Notes: generated from the sequence alone by a model not told the origin. 61,794 nucleotides of DNA from an uncultured Clostridia bacterium (GCA_934446135.1 CAKSDT010000001.1:1-61794); one strand, 5' to 3'; shown: positions 49,354 to 59,257, numbered from the stretch's first letter. Made by a program: numbers and translations.

Positions 49354-50205
49354 ATGGATGAAAATTTGACAGAAAATTTGACAGAAAATGTTAATGAAGG
49401 TATTGATGAAGAATTAAAGGAAAGTTTAAATGAAAATTCAGGTGAGGCTGAGGACATTTCGGGTTTTGGGAATGAGAGCCGGGATGATTCTGAAACTGCC
49501 GGACAAGATGAAGATGATGTTAAGAGAAATCAGAATGCACAGAGCCATGAGGAAAATTCGCGGTTTGCAGAGATGAGGAGAAGGAGTCAGTACAGAGAAC
49601 TGTCCGACAGAGTTGAGCGGTTTGCCAAGCAGAGCGGATACGGCTCATTCGGGGAAATGGAGTCTGCCCAAAAGCAGAAAGAGATTGACGATTTCACCTC
49701 GGATTTTGAGAAAAAGACCGGTCTTAATTATGAAGATATAAAAAAAGCGGTTTTACATATCGAAAAAAACAGTCCGGCAATGGAAGTGCTTTCAAGGCTT
49801 GCACATGACGCTGAGAAAAATGCAGCTGAGAGTGCTTTCAGCAAGGGAATGGAAAAGATATCCGAGTTATACGGGGAAAAAATAACTTCGTTCGGCGAGT
49901 TGGAGAAACTTCCCAGGTTTGAGGAGTTTGACCGCATAGCAAGGACCGGTATGCCTATTGAGGACGCCTTTAAGTTATCTCATTTTGACTATCTGATTGA
50001 AAGAGCGGGTCAAAAAGGAAAAACATCGGCTATAAAGCAATTCGGTTCTAAGAATCATTTATCGCCTGCTAAGGGAAGTTCTGAAGACGGGGTATCTGTT
50101 CCGCCGGAAATTATGGAAGAATACAAGATTTTCAATCCTAAGGCTTCCGACAAAGAAATAGCGGAGCATTACAAAAGGCACTTAAAAGAAATAAGCGGCA
50201 GGTAA
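49354..50205 (+). CDS. Capsid scaffold protein
   Basis: 283 residues from the ATG at 49354. A very acidic N-terminus (DENLTENLTENVNEGIDEEL), a long helical centre and a basic C-terminal helix (DKEIAEHYKRHLKEISGR), the usual layout for scaffolds that template procapsid assembly and then leave. Upstream of the capsid genes. Confidence 0.75.
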   Translation: MDENLTENLTENVNEGIDEELKESLNENSGEAEDISGFGNESRDDSETAGQDEDDVKRNQNAQSHEENSRFAEMRRRSQYRELSDRVERFAKQSGYGSFGEMESAQKQKEIDDFTSDFEKKTGLNYEDIKKAVLHIEKNSPAMEVLSRLAHDAEKNAAESAFSKGMEKISELYGEKITSFGELEKLPRFEEFDRIARTGMPIEDAFKLSHFDYLIERAGQKGKTSAIKQFGSKNHLSPAKGSSEDGVSVPPEIMEEYKIFNPKASDKEIAEHYKRHLKEISGR

Positions 50206-50276
50206 TGCTAAAAAAGTGCGGGGGGAACGGATTAAAAAAGTCTGTTCTCCCGAAAATTGAAAAAAGGAGAGTAATT

Positions 50277-50636
50277 ATGGCTAAAATCAAATATTGCGGA
50301 AACATGGGAACGCCGCCGGCAGTTACTATTGCAAAAAAAAGCGGTGTTACATACAAAGCCGGTGCATTTTTAGCATCGGACGGGGGGATTGCGACAGCAG
50401 TTCCGTCACTTATTGCGGTCGGAGTTACTGACAGTGAAGTTATTTGCAACAGAGTAAGAAAAGACGACATTTTTGAAACAACTTTATCTGCTGCAGGGAC
50501 TGACCTTGATGTAGGTGACAAAGTGACTCTTTCGGCTGACGGAACAAAGGTTACTGCCACCACTACGGCAGGTTATGCCGAAATTATCAAACTTTTCGGC
50601 ACTGCAGAGGGTTCTAAAGTGCTTATAAAGTTTTAG
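50277..50636 (+). CDS. Capsid decoration / head-associated protein
   Basis: 119 residues from the ATG at 50277 (AAAGGAGAG). Beta-rich and small: GVTYKAGAFLASDGGIATAV, GDKVTLSADGTKVTATTTAG. The DUF2190-like decoration fold is likely. It sits between scaffold and major capsid. Confidence 0.65.
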   Translation: MAKIKYCGNMGTPPAVTIAKKSGVTYKAGAFLASDGGIATAVPSLIAVGVTDSEVICNRVRKDDIFETTLSAAGTDLDVGDKVTLSADGTKVTATTTAGYAEIIKLFGTAEGSKVLIKF

Positions 50637-51080
50637 AAAGTATTAATTAAGTTTTGAAAGGCACTTATTAAGTTTAGAAAGGCACTTATTAAGTTTAGAA
50701 AAGTATTTACAAAGTCTTAAAGAGTGTTTAGGGAGTTTGGAAAAGCAATTGTAAAGTTTGGAAAAGCGGTTGTAAAGTCTTAAAAAGTGTTTATAAAGTT
50801 TTACAAAGCGTTTACAAGGTCTTAAAAAGTGTTTAGGGAGTTTGGGAAAGCAATTGTAAAGTCTTAAAAAGTGTTTATAAAGTTTTACAAAGCGTTTACA
50901 AGGTCTTAAAAAGTGTTTAGGGAGTTTGGAAGAGCGGTTGTAAAGTCTTAAAAAGTGTTTATAAAGTTTTACAAAGTATTTACAAAGTCTTGAAAAGCGG
51001 TTAGAGGGGTTTTGAAAAGTGCTGATAAAGTTTTAAGAGGTGCTTTTTAAAGTCTTAAAGAGTACTTATTAAGTTTTGGA
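50637..51080 (+). repeat. Long 21-bp degenerate array before the major capsid gene
   Basis: About twenty units such as AAAGTGTTTATAAAGTTTTAC, AAAGCGTTTACAAGGTCTTAA and AAAGTGTTTAGGGAGTTTGGA. I find no plus-strand ATG until the capsid start codon at 51095. Blocks of several units recur almost unchanged (higher-order copies). Confidence 0.85.
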
Positions 51081-51094
51081 AAGGAGAAAAGATT

Positions 51095-52105
51095 ATGATA
51101 TTTTCAGTAGGTTCGGGGGTTAATGATTCGGTATTCGGCAAGAGTCAGGAGCCTATAAGAATGATGATGGAAAAGGACATTGAGGGTTTTGAACAAAACT
51201 CGGTTGTAGGAACGGTATTTAAAAAAGTCAATTCAAAATCGTTTGCCGAGAAATTTACATCTATGACGGCACTGGGAAATTTTGAAGATGTAGGAGAAGG
51301 CGGTGCATATCCCGTAAGCGAGAAGCAGGAAGGATATGACAAAGTTATTTCTGCAAGAGAGTGGAAGCAGTCTTTTGTTATTACTCAGACTATGGTAGAG
51401 GACAACAAGATACTGGATTTACAGGGCGGTGCTTTGGGATTTACCCAGGCATACGGCAGAGGAAAAGAGGAATTCTGCTGCGGACTTTTAGCAGGTGCCA
51501 CAAGCACGCAGGCAAACATTTTCGGCAGGAATTATGACGCCACATCGGCAGACAATGTTCCGCTTTTTTATGCTTCGCATCCGTCTGTTACGGGTGAATG
51601 CGATGTTCAGAGCAACATTTTTTCGGATTCCTGTTCTTCGATTTCGGCGGCAAAGTCTGCTATAGGAAAAGTTGCGGTTAAGATGAGCAACTTTAAAGAT
51701 GACAACGGCCATTTATTAAGCGTTAATCCCGACACTATCATTATTCCCAACGATTACACGGTTATTGACGCTGTATTCGGGGCTATAGGTGCTGAAAAAG
51801 ATCCGGCTTTAGCGGGCGGAAACGGTTTTAACTACAATTTCGGAAAATGGAATGTAATTGTATCGGGTTATCTTAATTCTATGGTTACATCAGCCAACAC
51901 TGCACCTTTTATTTTATTTGATTCAAAATACAACGAAAGAGTCGGCGGTGCTATATTCTTAGACAGGGTTCCGCTTACCGTTAAATCATACATTGACGAA
52001 AACACTGACAACAATGTATGGAAAGGAAGAACAAGATATTCTGCAGGCTTTAACAACTGGAGAGCCTTTGCCTTAGGCGGAATATCTACGGCGTCGGTGG
52101 CCTGA
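51095..52105 (+). CDS. Major capsid protein
   Basis: 336 residues. The pattern KVNSKSFAEKFTSMTALGNF, WKQSFVITQTMVEDNKIL and NPDTIIIPNDY fits the HK97-fold Mu-gpT-like capsid group. GGAAAGGAG precedes the ATG. The start follows the 444-bp array. Confidence 0.82.
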   Translation: MIFSVGSGVNDSVFGKSQEPIRMMMEKDIEGFEQNSVVGTVFKKVNSKSFAEKFTSMTALGNFEDVGEGGAYPVSEKQEGYDKVISAREWKQSFVITQTMVEDNKILDLQGGALGFTQAYGRGKEEFCCGLLAGATSTQANIFGRNYDATSADNVPLFYASHPSVTGECDVQSNIFSDSCSSISAAKSAIGKVAVKMSNFKDDNGHLLSVNPDTIIIPNDYTVIDAVFGAIGAEKDPALAGGNGFNYNFGKWNVIVSGYLNSMVTSANTAPFILFDSKYNERVGGAIFLDRVPLTVKSYIDENTDNNVWKGRTRYSAGFNNWRAFALGGISTASVA

Positions 52106-52144
52106 ACAAACAGGGGTGGTTTGATACGCCTTATGAAAGCCAAA

Positions 52145-52630
52145 AAGCAGGGCGTTAGCCTTGCTTTTTATGATATTGGGAGAAAAGTTAGAAGTTGCGG
52201 AGTGAGAAGTTTTGAGTTTGGAGTGTGGAGTTTGGGAGTTAGGAGTTTGGAGTTGCGGGGTTTGGGAGTGCGGAGTTTGGGAGTGTGGAGTTAGGGAGAG
52301 TGGAGTTTGGGAGTGAGCGAGAGTGTATGAGTATGAAGTTGTATGAGAGAGTGTGAGGCTGTGTGCGAAAGTCGGACGGGCGGAAACGGACGGAGGCGAG
52401 TGGTTGTGCGAGTGTGAGGTTGAGCAAGTGAGGAAGTTGTGCTGAATTTGAGGCTGTGCGAGCAGGAAGCGAACGGGAGCGGAAGTCGAGCGAGAGGACT
52501 GTGCGGGCAGGAAGCGAGGGCGGCAAGTGAGTGGAAGTGAGGTTGCGGAGTTGTGGAGTGTGGGAGAGTGGAAGTGAGTGCGGAATGTGAGCGAGTACGG
52601 AAGTGTGGAGTTTGGAGTTGGGTGAGTTAA
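52145..52630 (+). repeat. Degenerate 7/8-bp array before the connector gene
   Basis: TTTGGAG, TGTGGAG, TTTGGGAG, TTAGGAG, TGCGGAG and related units over about 430 bp, changing to GTCGGACGG- and GCGAGTG-like units in the middle. Strongly C-poor on the plus strand. A short AAAGCAGGGC/GCCTTGCTTTT hairpin (about 52142-52168) sits right after the capsid gene. Confidence 0.8.
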
Positions 52631-52651
52631 GAGAAAGGAGGAAAAAAAGGA

Positions 52652-53281
52652 TTGAGGACATTTTTGAGTTTGGAAAATGAGGTATTGGGGCTTATGTTTT
52701 CTAATTCTGCCGGAGGGCAGAAAGTGACTGTTGACGACGCGTCGGTTAAAGAGTATGTGATTAACATGCGTGACTGTTACAATGCGGGGGTAAGGGACAT
52801 TTCGTTTTTTTATCCTCAAAAGAGGGAATATTCATTTATTGCCCAAAAAGGCGTTGAAACTTTGGACCTTAGGAAAGAAGATTCGGATTTTATGAATTTA
52901 AGCGGCGTTAAAGTGTATGAGGAGGCAGAAAGCGGATTTAGAAACTTTTACAATTTCAGTGTGATAGGGGAAAGCGTTATTATAATTTCGGCAAGTGAAG
53001 GTTTAAGATACACTGTTATTTACAATGCTTATCCCAAGGTTATGAGTGAAACGGACCCGGACAGCACTGTGCTTTCGCCCTGTGACGCGGTATTGGACGC
53101 GGTATGTTACTACATGGCGTCGAGGCTTTATGCAGAGGACGACATTACGCTTAGCACGCAGTATATGAACATTTACGAGGAGAGAAAAGCAAGGCTTTAC
53201 GAGAGGTATCAGATTATGGAGGCAGAAAGTCAGAGTTATTCAGGGTTTGACGGCTTTTATTCCGAAAGGGGTTGGTTTTAA
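52652..53281 (+). CDS. Head-tail connector/adaptor-like protein
   Basis: 209 residues with a TTG start after AAAGGAGG. It shows VKEYVINMRDCYNAGVRDISFFYP and DAVLDAVCYYMASRLYAEDDITL, the helical pattern of adaptor proteins that dock on the portal. It lies between capsid and the large tail gene. Confidence 0.6.
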   Translation: MRTFLSLENEVLGLMFSNSAGGQKVTVDDASVKEYVINMRDCYNAGVRDISFFYPQKREYSFIAQKGVETLDLRKEDSDFMNLSGVKVYEEAESGFRNFYNFSVIGESVIIISASEGLRYTVIYNAYPKVMSETDPDSTVLSPCDAVLDAVCYYMASRLYAEDDITLSTQYMNIYEERKARLYERYQIMEAESQSYSGFDGFYSERGWF

Positions 53282-55984
53282 ATGGCTAAGTTTTCAATTC
53301 CAGCAGCACCTGCGGTTTACACTTCATCATACAAGGATTTTAAAGGTGTTGATTTAAACGGCGACGCAGCCACTGTCTCAAAATCGAGGTTTCCATATGC
53401 GTTAAATCTTGATTTTGACAAGAGAGGATATCCCGAAAAACGCCCCGGGGTTGAAGAAGTTTACAAATTCGGCGGAAATATAAAATCATTCGGAGAAGTT
53501 ACGGGCGGAAAAATTGCGGTTCACGCAGGAAACGGAATTTTTGAGAGCAATTCTTCGGGAGGATTTACCAAACTTTGTTGCAACCGGTTTATTACAAAAT
53601 CTTTGAGCAGAAAGTTCAGTGTAAACGGCAAGGATTCTTCAGGCAGTTTAAAAAATGAGATTGAGGCTTTTAAGGACATAAAGACTGCAAAGGTTAAGGT
53701 TGACGGGTTATCGGGCGTAGTTGGAATAAAAGACATAGAGGTGATTCTTGAGTACAGCCGGACAGACTTAGACAATTCTTCTTTAAACGGAGTTGGGGAA
53801 GAAAGCGGAAGTTTAGGAGTATCGGTTTCTTCAGAAAGCAAAATTTCAGGAGGTGCTGAATCTTCAGGAAGTGCTGAGTCTTTAGGGATTGCTGAAACTT
53901 CGGGAAGTGTTAATTCTTTAGGAAGTGCGGGAGGTGTTCTTTCTTACGGTTCGCATTTTACGGGAAGTTACTACGGCGGTGCGGTAAATTCCATAATCAC
54001 CGACAAATACAAAGAGAGGCTTTTTAAGGGAGCGGCAAAGGACGGGGAAATTACCAAAGTTTACGGAGGAGAAAGTTATGAGACTGAAATTCCGGCGGCT
54101 TTTCCCCAAAATTTTGAGGTGTTTTACATTTACATTACTGTAAGGGTTACATTTTCGGCAAGGTCGGAGGAAAGCGGCGTTAAGGCAGGCATTAAGTTTT
54201 TTAACCAAGAGGGGGAAGAACTTTCGGACTATTCTGCAGAGAATGTATTTTCGGGATTAAGTACCAAAGAGATTACGGCAGAGGGAAAATCCTCGGTTAT
54301 TTCAAACGGATTTAACTATTATGTAAAAGGAGAGGGTTTTTTCATAAAGGTAACGGAATACGGGGTATTTAATGTTTTGGAGGACTGTTATTCACCCAAA
54401 ATAATAATCGGCAGGAACAGGTACAGGTTAAAGCCGTCGGACGGAGAGGCAACAAACATTTACGATGAAGAAGGAAGTGCGTTTGAGGACATTAATTTAT
54501 TATCCAGAAAAGTAAGTGAGAGTTTTTCGGTTAAAAGTTGGAAAAAGCGGACAAGCAGCGACAGTTCGGCATATTTTTACAACATTGTAACTTTAAGCAA
54601 AAAGGCTGTACGCATAGAATCGGTAAAATATCTTTCGGAGGACGGATTTTTGGTTGCACCGTCTGACATGTATGAAATTTACAATTTAGGTTCGGGAAAC
54701 GACATTGCGTTTAAAAGCAGCGAGGAGACAAAGAACGGGTACACGCTTTTTTCTTCGGGGTTTGAGATTTTCGGCACAGGCGGGAATGAAGTTTCGGACA
54801 ACCTTATTATTACTTACATTGCCGAAACAGATGAAAATTCCTCATTATGGGAAGACACTGTAAAAGACGCTTACATTTATGAGTTATACGGAGCGGGAAG
54901 CGATTCCAGGCTTTTTCTTACAGGAAACAGCAACAGAAAGAACTTTGTTTGGTATTCTGAGTTTAACAATTTTTCATATTTTCCCGACAGAGGGTATATT
55001 ACTGTCGGCGATGAATCGGCTTTGGTTATGGGATTTTCAAAGTTCGGTTCAAGTCTTGCGGTTTTTAAACAAAAGAGTCTTAACAAAACGGGAGTTTACT
55101 TTATTACGGCTTCTGTTTCGGAGCAGGGGGTTTCGTTTACGGTGAGTCAGGGAGTATCGGGAACGGGAGCGGTATCTTTCGGTTCGGTAACAAACATATC
55201 GGACTGTCCGGCTTTTTTATCCGATGACGGGCTTAATGTTATAACGGCATCGTCGGGAGAAAGTTCACTTCACAATGTAAGTTATTTTATCAACAGTGTT
55301 TTTAAAAGCGGAGATTTAGAAAATGCCGATATTATAAGATACCGTGACAAAGTTTTAATATCGCTTTCGGGGAAAGTTTATGTTTTATACACCGGCAAAA
55401 AGACATACCTTGAAAATTTCAATGCCGAGTATGCCTACGAATCTATGATATGGGACGGTTTTAATGCCGAAAAATTTGAGGTTATATCGGGTTTATTATG
55501 GTTTTCGGACGGAAAATCGCTTTTTAGGTTTAAGGTTCGGAATTCAAAAAACGACATGGGCTATTTTAACGACACATTTATAGGTTCTGACGGAGAAAAG
55601 TACGGCAAAGCAATTGAAAGTTATTTTCTTACGGTATCGGACGACGACGGCACATTTATGACTTTAAAAACAATGGTTAAAAGAGGTTCGGGCATTATGA
55701 TAAAGCCTTTTATAAGAAGCAGTGCCGAGATTTATGCAATTACCGATTCCGGCAAAGGGAAACTTATAAAAGAGGGAAAGTCCGGGATATTGGATTTTTC
55801 GGAGTTTTATTTCGGGACTGTGGATTTTTCCACCAATGAGGGAGCCAGAATAATTCCTTTCAACTCCAAAATAAAAAAATACGCATATTTACAGTTTATG
55901 ATAAAAAACTGCAAATTAAACGAGGGGTTTGGAGTTTACGGCATTGAAAAGAGATTTACTTTGGGAAATTCCAAGAAATATTAA
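53282..55984 (+). CDS. Large tail/stabilisation protein (beta-propeller-like, podovirus type)
   Basis: 900 residues. Starts SYKDFKGVDLNGDAATVSKS with FPYALNLDFDKRGYPEKRPG, a pattern I recall from tail hub/needle-base proteins of gut podoviruses. Residues ~180-225 are a Ser/Gly/Glu low-complexity stretch. Propeller-like blades such as NFVWYSEFNNFSYFPDRGYI and SDDGLNVITASSGESS follow. It starts 1 bp after the connector stop. Role inferred: closing the portal and holding DNA. Confidence 0.6.
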   Translation: MAKFSIPAAPAVYTSSYKDFKGVDLNGDAATVSKSRFPYALNLDFDKRGYPEKRPGVEEVYKFGGNIKSFGEVTGGKIAVHAGNGIFESNSSGGFTKLCCNRFITKSLSRKFSVNGKDSSGSLKNEIEAFKDIKTAKVKVDGLSGVVGIKDIEVILEYSRTDLDNSSLNGVGEESGSLGVSVSSESKISGGAESSGSAESLGIAETSGSVNSLGSAGGVLSYGSHFTGSYYGGAVNSIITDKYKERLFKGAAKDGEITKVYGGESYETEIPAAFPQNFEVFYIYITVRVTFSARSEESGVKAGIKFFNQEGEELSDYSAENVFSGLSTKEITAEGKSSVISNGFNYYVKGEGFFIKVTEYGVFNVLEDCYSPKIIIGRNRYRLKPSDGEATNIYDEEGSAFEDINLLSRKVSESFSVKSWKKRTSSDSSAYFYNIVTLSKKAVRIESVKYLSEDGFLVAPSDMYEIYNLGSGNDIAFKSSEETKNGYTLFSSGFEIFGTGGNEVSDNLIITYIAETDENSSLWEDTVKDAYIYELYGAGSDSRLFLTGNSNRKNFVWYSEFNNFSYFPDRGYITVGDESALVMGFSKFGSSLAVFKQKSLNKTGVYFITASVSEQGVSFTVSQGVSGTGAVSFGSVTNISDCPAFLSDDGLNVITASSGESSLHNVSYFINSVFKSGDLENADIIRYRDKVLISLSGKVYVLYTGKKTYLENFNAEYAYESMIWDGFNAEKFEVISGLLWFSDGKSLFRFKVRNSKNDMGYFNDTFIGSDGEKYGKAIESYFLTVSDDDGTFMTLKTMVKRGSGIMIKPFIRSSAEIYAITDSGKGKLIKEGKSGILDFSEFYFGTVDFSTNEGARIIPFNSKIKKYAYLQFMIKNCKLNEGFGVYGIEKRFTLGNSKKY

Positions 55985-56003
55985 GAAAGGGGAATGAAAA
56001 AGA

Positions 56004-57884
56004 ATGAGTATTAAAAAGATTACCGAAAAAGAGATTTCGGAAAATCAGGTACAGGGCAGGGAAAATCCGCTTTCGGGTTCGGTTACGGAAAATCAGTCGG
56101 TTTTTGACAGGCTTCCGAAACTTGCTGTAAGCAAGATAAACGAGGCGGCGGAGTTTTTAAATTCGTTTTATGCCGAATTTAAGGCACACAGTGAAAAGTC
56201 TGTTTTGGACCATCAGGACGGAGCGGTGACCGGAGAAAAGATAGCAGGCGGTGCAGTGACCGAAAGTAAAATTGCGGACGGAGCGGTGAGTGAAAGTAAG
56301 ATAGCGGACAGGGCGGTGACAGAAAGTAAGATAGCGGACAGGGCGGTGACAGAAAGTAAGATAGCAGACGGTGCGGTGACAAGTAGCAAGATTGCAAACC
56401 TTTCCATTACCACAGAAAAGATAAGCGGAAGTTCCGTTACAACTGACAAATTGGCAGATATGTCGGTGGACGAAAACAAACTTAAGAATGGGTCTGTTTC
56501 TAATTACAAATTAAAAAGCAACTCGGTAACAACTATAAAAATAGCCAATGAAGCCGTAACAGAAGACAAGCTATCAAGTGAATATAAAGATAAAATTTCG
56601 GCTGAATTTGAAAAAAAAGCGGACAAAGAAGAAGGAAAAGGATTATCCCAAAACGATTTTACCGACGCATACAAAACCAAACTTGACAATGCCTTGACGG
56701 AACATCAGGACATTTCTGGTAAAGAGAACAAGATATTATATGGTTATTATGATTATGCCAACAAATATTTTGTAGACTCCGATTCTCAGCCTATTGAAAA
56801 TGTTGAAAATCAATTATACTATGATGTTGGGCTTAATGTTTTATACCTTTACAGGGCTGAAAAGTTTAACCTTGTAAGCAAGACTTTATTTGGATTTTTT
56901 GACAGTCCTGATTTTATAGGTAGCGATGGATTTCCTTTGGTTAAAACTAAAGAGTGTTTATATATCGATACTAATACTAATTTTGCTTATATTTGGAACG
57001 GTACTGAGTTTATTAAAACAAAAGGCTATGACGATTCAGATTTAAAGTCTGAGATTGAGGAGTTAAAAGATATAGCAAACAACACAAAGACAAACACTTT
57101 AAAAGGAGAGGAAAGTGTGGTTATTACTGATTCTGTCAAGTTACTTCCTGCAAAGGGAATTGAGATTTTCGGAAACAGCGTTCAGGACGGAACGCCGGCA
57201 ATAACTGCCCCTTATGAGATAAAAAGTGTTACAAATCCGACGGTTTCGTTTTCATACGGCGGCGAAACAAAGTCTGTAACATTTGAGGGAATTACTTTAA
57301 GTGGAGTTACATCTGCAAAAGACAGGATTTATGTAAAAGCCGGAAAAGTGTATTTGGAGCAGAACATAAAAAATTCTGTTCCGTCGGTATTTATGAGTGC
57401 AAATGCTGTTGAAAATTTATACGACCCCAACAGAGCAGCCGTTAATTTCAACAGTCAGTATTCGCATGCAGACGATGTTATGTCAAACATCGGCATGCAC
57501 AGGGTTAAATACGGAGTTGACGGTGTGCTTCACTGGTACATACAGGACAACAATTCAAAGGCAATGTCTTTTATAAACATATTTCCGGCTGCGTCTTCGG
57601 ACTGGACAAACGGGCAGACGGCTTATCAATGGATTATTGACAATGCAGGTATGCCGTTTGAGTATCAATACAGGTTAAAAACTCCGAAAGTGACAGAAAT
57701 AACAGGTGAAAGTTCTCTGCTTCTTTTAAGCATTTTAAGCGAAATAAAGTATGAAAGTTTTACCGTTTCATTTTCTGCTTCGAACGGGGTTCCGGTTACG
57801 GGAAGCGTTACATACAGTCAGGATTTAGACAAAGTTATTGAAAAATTAACAAATGCGGTAATAGCGTTAGGAGGAAACATATAA
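56004..57884 (+). CDS. Tail fibre protein with decapeptide repeats
   Basis: 626 residues. Residues 70-190 carry 10-residue repeats (TESKIADGAV, TDKLADMSV and variants) typical of trimeric fibre shafts. The C-terminal domain is beta-rich. AAAGGGG lies upstream of the ATG. Likely receptor-binding. The repeats are nearly identical at DNA level (30-bp unit), so copy number may vary. Confidence 0.75.
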   Translation: MSIKKITEKEISENQVQGRENPLSGSVTENQSVFDRLPKLAVSKINEAAEFLNSFYAEFKAHSEKSVLDHQDGAVTGEKIAGGAVTESKIADGAVSESKIADRAVTESKIADRAVTESKIADGAVTSSKIANLSITTEKISGSSVTTDKLADMSVDENKLKNGSVSNYKLKSNSVTTIKIANEAVTEDKLSSEYKDKISAEFEKKADKEEGKGLSQNDFTDAYKTKLDNALTEHQDISGKENKILYGYYDYANKYFVDSDSQPIENVENQLYYDVGLNVLYLYRAEKFNLVSKTLFGFFDSPDFIGSDGFPLVKTKECLYIDTNTNFAYIWNGTEFIKTKGYDDSDLKSEIEELKDIANNTKTNTLKGEESVVITDSVKLLPAKGIEIFGNSVQDGTPAITAPYEIKSVTNPTVSFSYGGETKSVTFEGITLSGVTSAKDRIYVKAGKVYLEQNIKNSVPSVFMSANAVENLYDPNRAAVNFNSQYSHADDVMSNIGMHRVKYGVDGVLHWYIQDNNSKAMSFINIFPAASSDWTNGQTAYQWIIDNAGMPFEYQYRLKTPKVTEITGESSLLLLSILSEIKYESFTVSFSASNGVPVTGSVTYSQDLDKVIEKLTNAVIALGGNI

Positions 57885-58075
57885 TGTTTGACATAAAATT
57901 ATTCATAAAAGAAAATTTGGTAAGAGGATTTGAAAACGGGTCATTTACCCGGGAGCAGGTAAACATTTATGCCTTAAACTACAAGGCAAACGGATACATT
58001 GACGAAACCTGTTTTAATGAGATATTAGAAGAAATGGGAGATTTTAAAGAGCAGGAGGAAGGTGAGGAAGAATGA
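57884..58075 (+). CDS. XkdX-like small phage protein
   Basis: 63 residues; ATG overlaps the previous stop by one base. LFIKENLVRGFENGSFTREQ then VNIYALNYKANGYIDETCFN resembles the XkdX family near lysis genes of Bacillota phages. Function unknown. Confidence 0.6.
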   Translation: MFDIKLFIKENLVRGFENGSFTREQVNIYALNYKANGYIDETCFNEILEEMGDFKEQEEGEEE

Positions 58076-59241
58076 AAATATGTATAGACGCAGGGCACAA
58101 CAATTCAAGGGCAGATACCGGGGCTGCCGGGTTTGGCACCAGAGAGCAGGACATTACTTTTGAGATTGCAAAATGTCTTGAAGAAAAACTTAAAAAAAGC
58201 GGAACCTACACTGTTATGACAAGGCAGTACAAGAGTCAGAATTTAGGGAAAAGCACTTCAGATAGTCTTAAAAAGAGAGTTCAGGCTGCAAATTCCGGCA
58301 AAGCCGATTTATTCATATCAATTCACTGCAACAGTTCCTTATTTAAGTCAGCGTCCGGAACAGAGGTTTTTATTTATTCAAGAAACTCAAAAGCATCGGG
58401 ATTAGCAGATAAGGTATCAAAAGAGATTTCAGAAAAGTTAAGCCTAAAAAACAGGGGAGTTAAAACTGCTGCGTATTATGTTTTAAAAAACACAAATATG
58501 CCGGCAATGTTGATTGAAACTGCTTTTATATCAAACAGGGAGGACTGCCGAAAGTTAAGAGAAAGAGCACAGGACTTTGCAGGTGCAATATTTAAGGCGG
58601 TTACCGGGAAGGAGGAAGATGATATGCCTGAGCATTTTAAGTATCACATTGAGGGGACTACGCACATTATAGAAGCCGACCCTAGAAGCATCTGGGCGGT
58701 TGAAACACAGAAAGAGACAAACAAGACGCCTTACGACAATTTTGTAAACTCGGTATTTTTTATGAACCAAAAGAACGGGAAAGTATATCCTGAGGGAATT
58801 GTGGTTAATGCAGGAAAGATTATTTCAAACAATTTACCTCACGGCAAACCTGTATCGACTTTAATAATTTACGGAAAAGACAGGGTTGAGATGAAAAAGG
58901 TTTCAGACATCAAGCAAGAAAAAGGAGTTTGGTTTGCGGTATCGGGGTTTGGGATATATCCGTGCATTACGGCAAAAGAAGAAGGCTTTACGGGAGCGTT
59001 TTCAGATGTTACGCGTTATGCCGACAGACCCATAATAGGCTACAGGAAAAAAGACAACAAGATTGTAATTGCGGTAAGGAAAGGGTCTACTGCAGAAAGA
59101 GCAAAGGAAACAGCCAAGAATTTAGGGCTTGATTTTGCAATATCGCTTGACGGCGGAGGTTCTGCGACTTTAAAGGTAAACGGAAGTTACAAATTCAAAG
59201 GTGACGGCAGGAAGATATTCGGCGGAATTATTTGGGCATAG
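58072..59241 (+). CDS. Endolysin: N-acetylmuramoyl-L-alanine amidase fused to a phosphodiester-glycosidase-like domain
   Basis: 389 residues; ATGA overlap with the previous gene. Amidase_3 domain (1-180) with H9 (DAGHN), E25, H85 (SIHCN) and E149 (LIETAF). Residues ~190-389 fit the NAGPA-type phosphodiester glycosidase fold (AVSGFGIYPC, TGAFSDVTRYADRPIIGYRK, FAISLDGGGSATL). The first domain cleaves the stem-peptide bond of peptidoglycan. The second may bind or cut a wall polymer. No signal peptide, so release depends on the holin after it. Confidence 0.8.
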   Translation: MKICIDAGHNNSRADTGAAGFGTREQDITFEIAKCLEEKLKKSGTYTVMTRQYKSQNLGKSTSDSLKKRVQAANSGKADLFISIHCNSSLFKSASGTEVFIYSRNSKASGLADKVSKEISEKLSLKNRGVKTAAYYVLKNTNMPAMLIETAFISNREDCRKLRERAQDFAGAIFKAVTGKEEDDMPEHFKYHIEGTTHIIEADPRSIWAVETQKETNKTPYDNFVNSVFFMNQKNGKVYPEGIVVNAGKIISNNLPHGKPVSTLIIYGKDRVEMKKVSDIKQEKGVWFAVSGFGIYPCITAKEEGFTGAFSDVTRYADRPIIGYRKKDNKIVIAVRKGSTAERAKETAKNLGLDFAISLDGGGSATLKVNGSYKFKGDGRKIFGGIIWA

Positions 59242-59257
59242 AGAAAGGAGAAGCAAG

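Noticed and set aside
48864..49457. Minus-strand ORF rich in PTQSAEI repeats
   Set aside because: It follows from a 21-bp minisatellite that keeps frames open; no ribosome site, and it runs antisense to the scaffold start and the 43-residue gene.
50637..52630. CRISPR arrays
   Set aside because: Repeats are degenerate and contiguous with no constant repeat plus unique spacers, and no cas genes are present.
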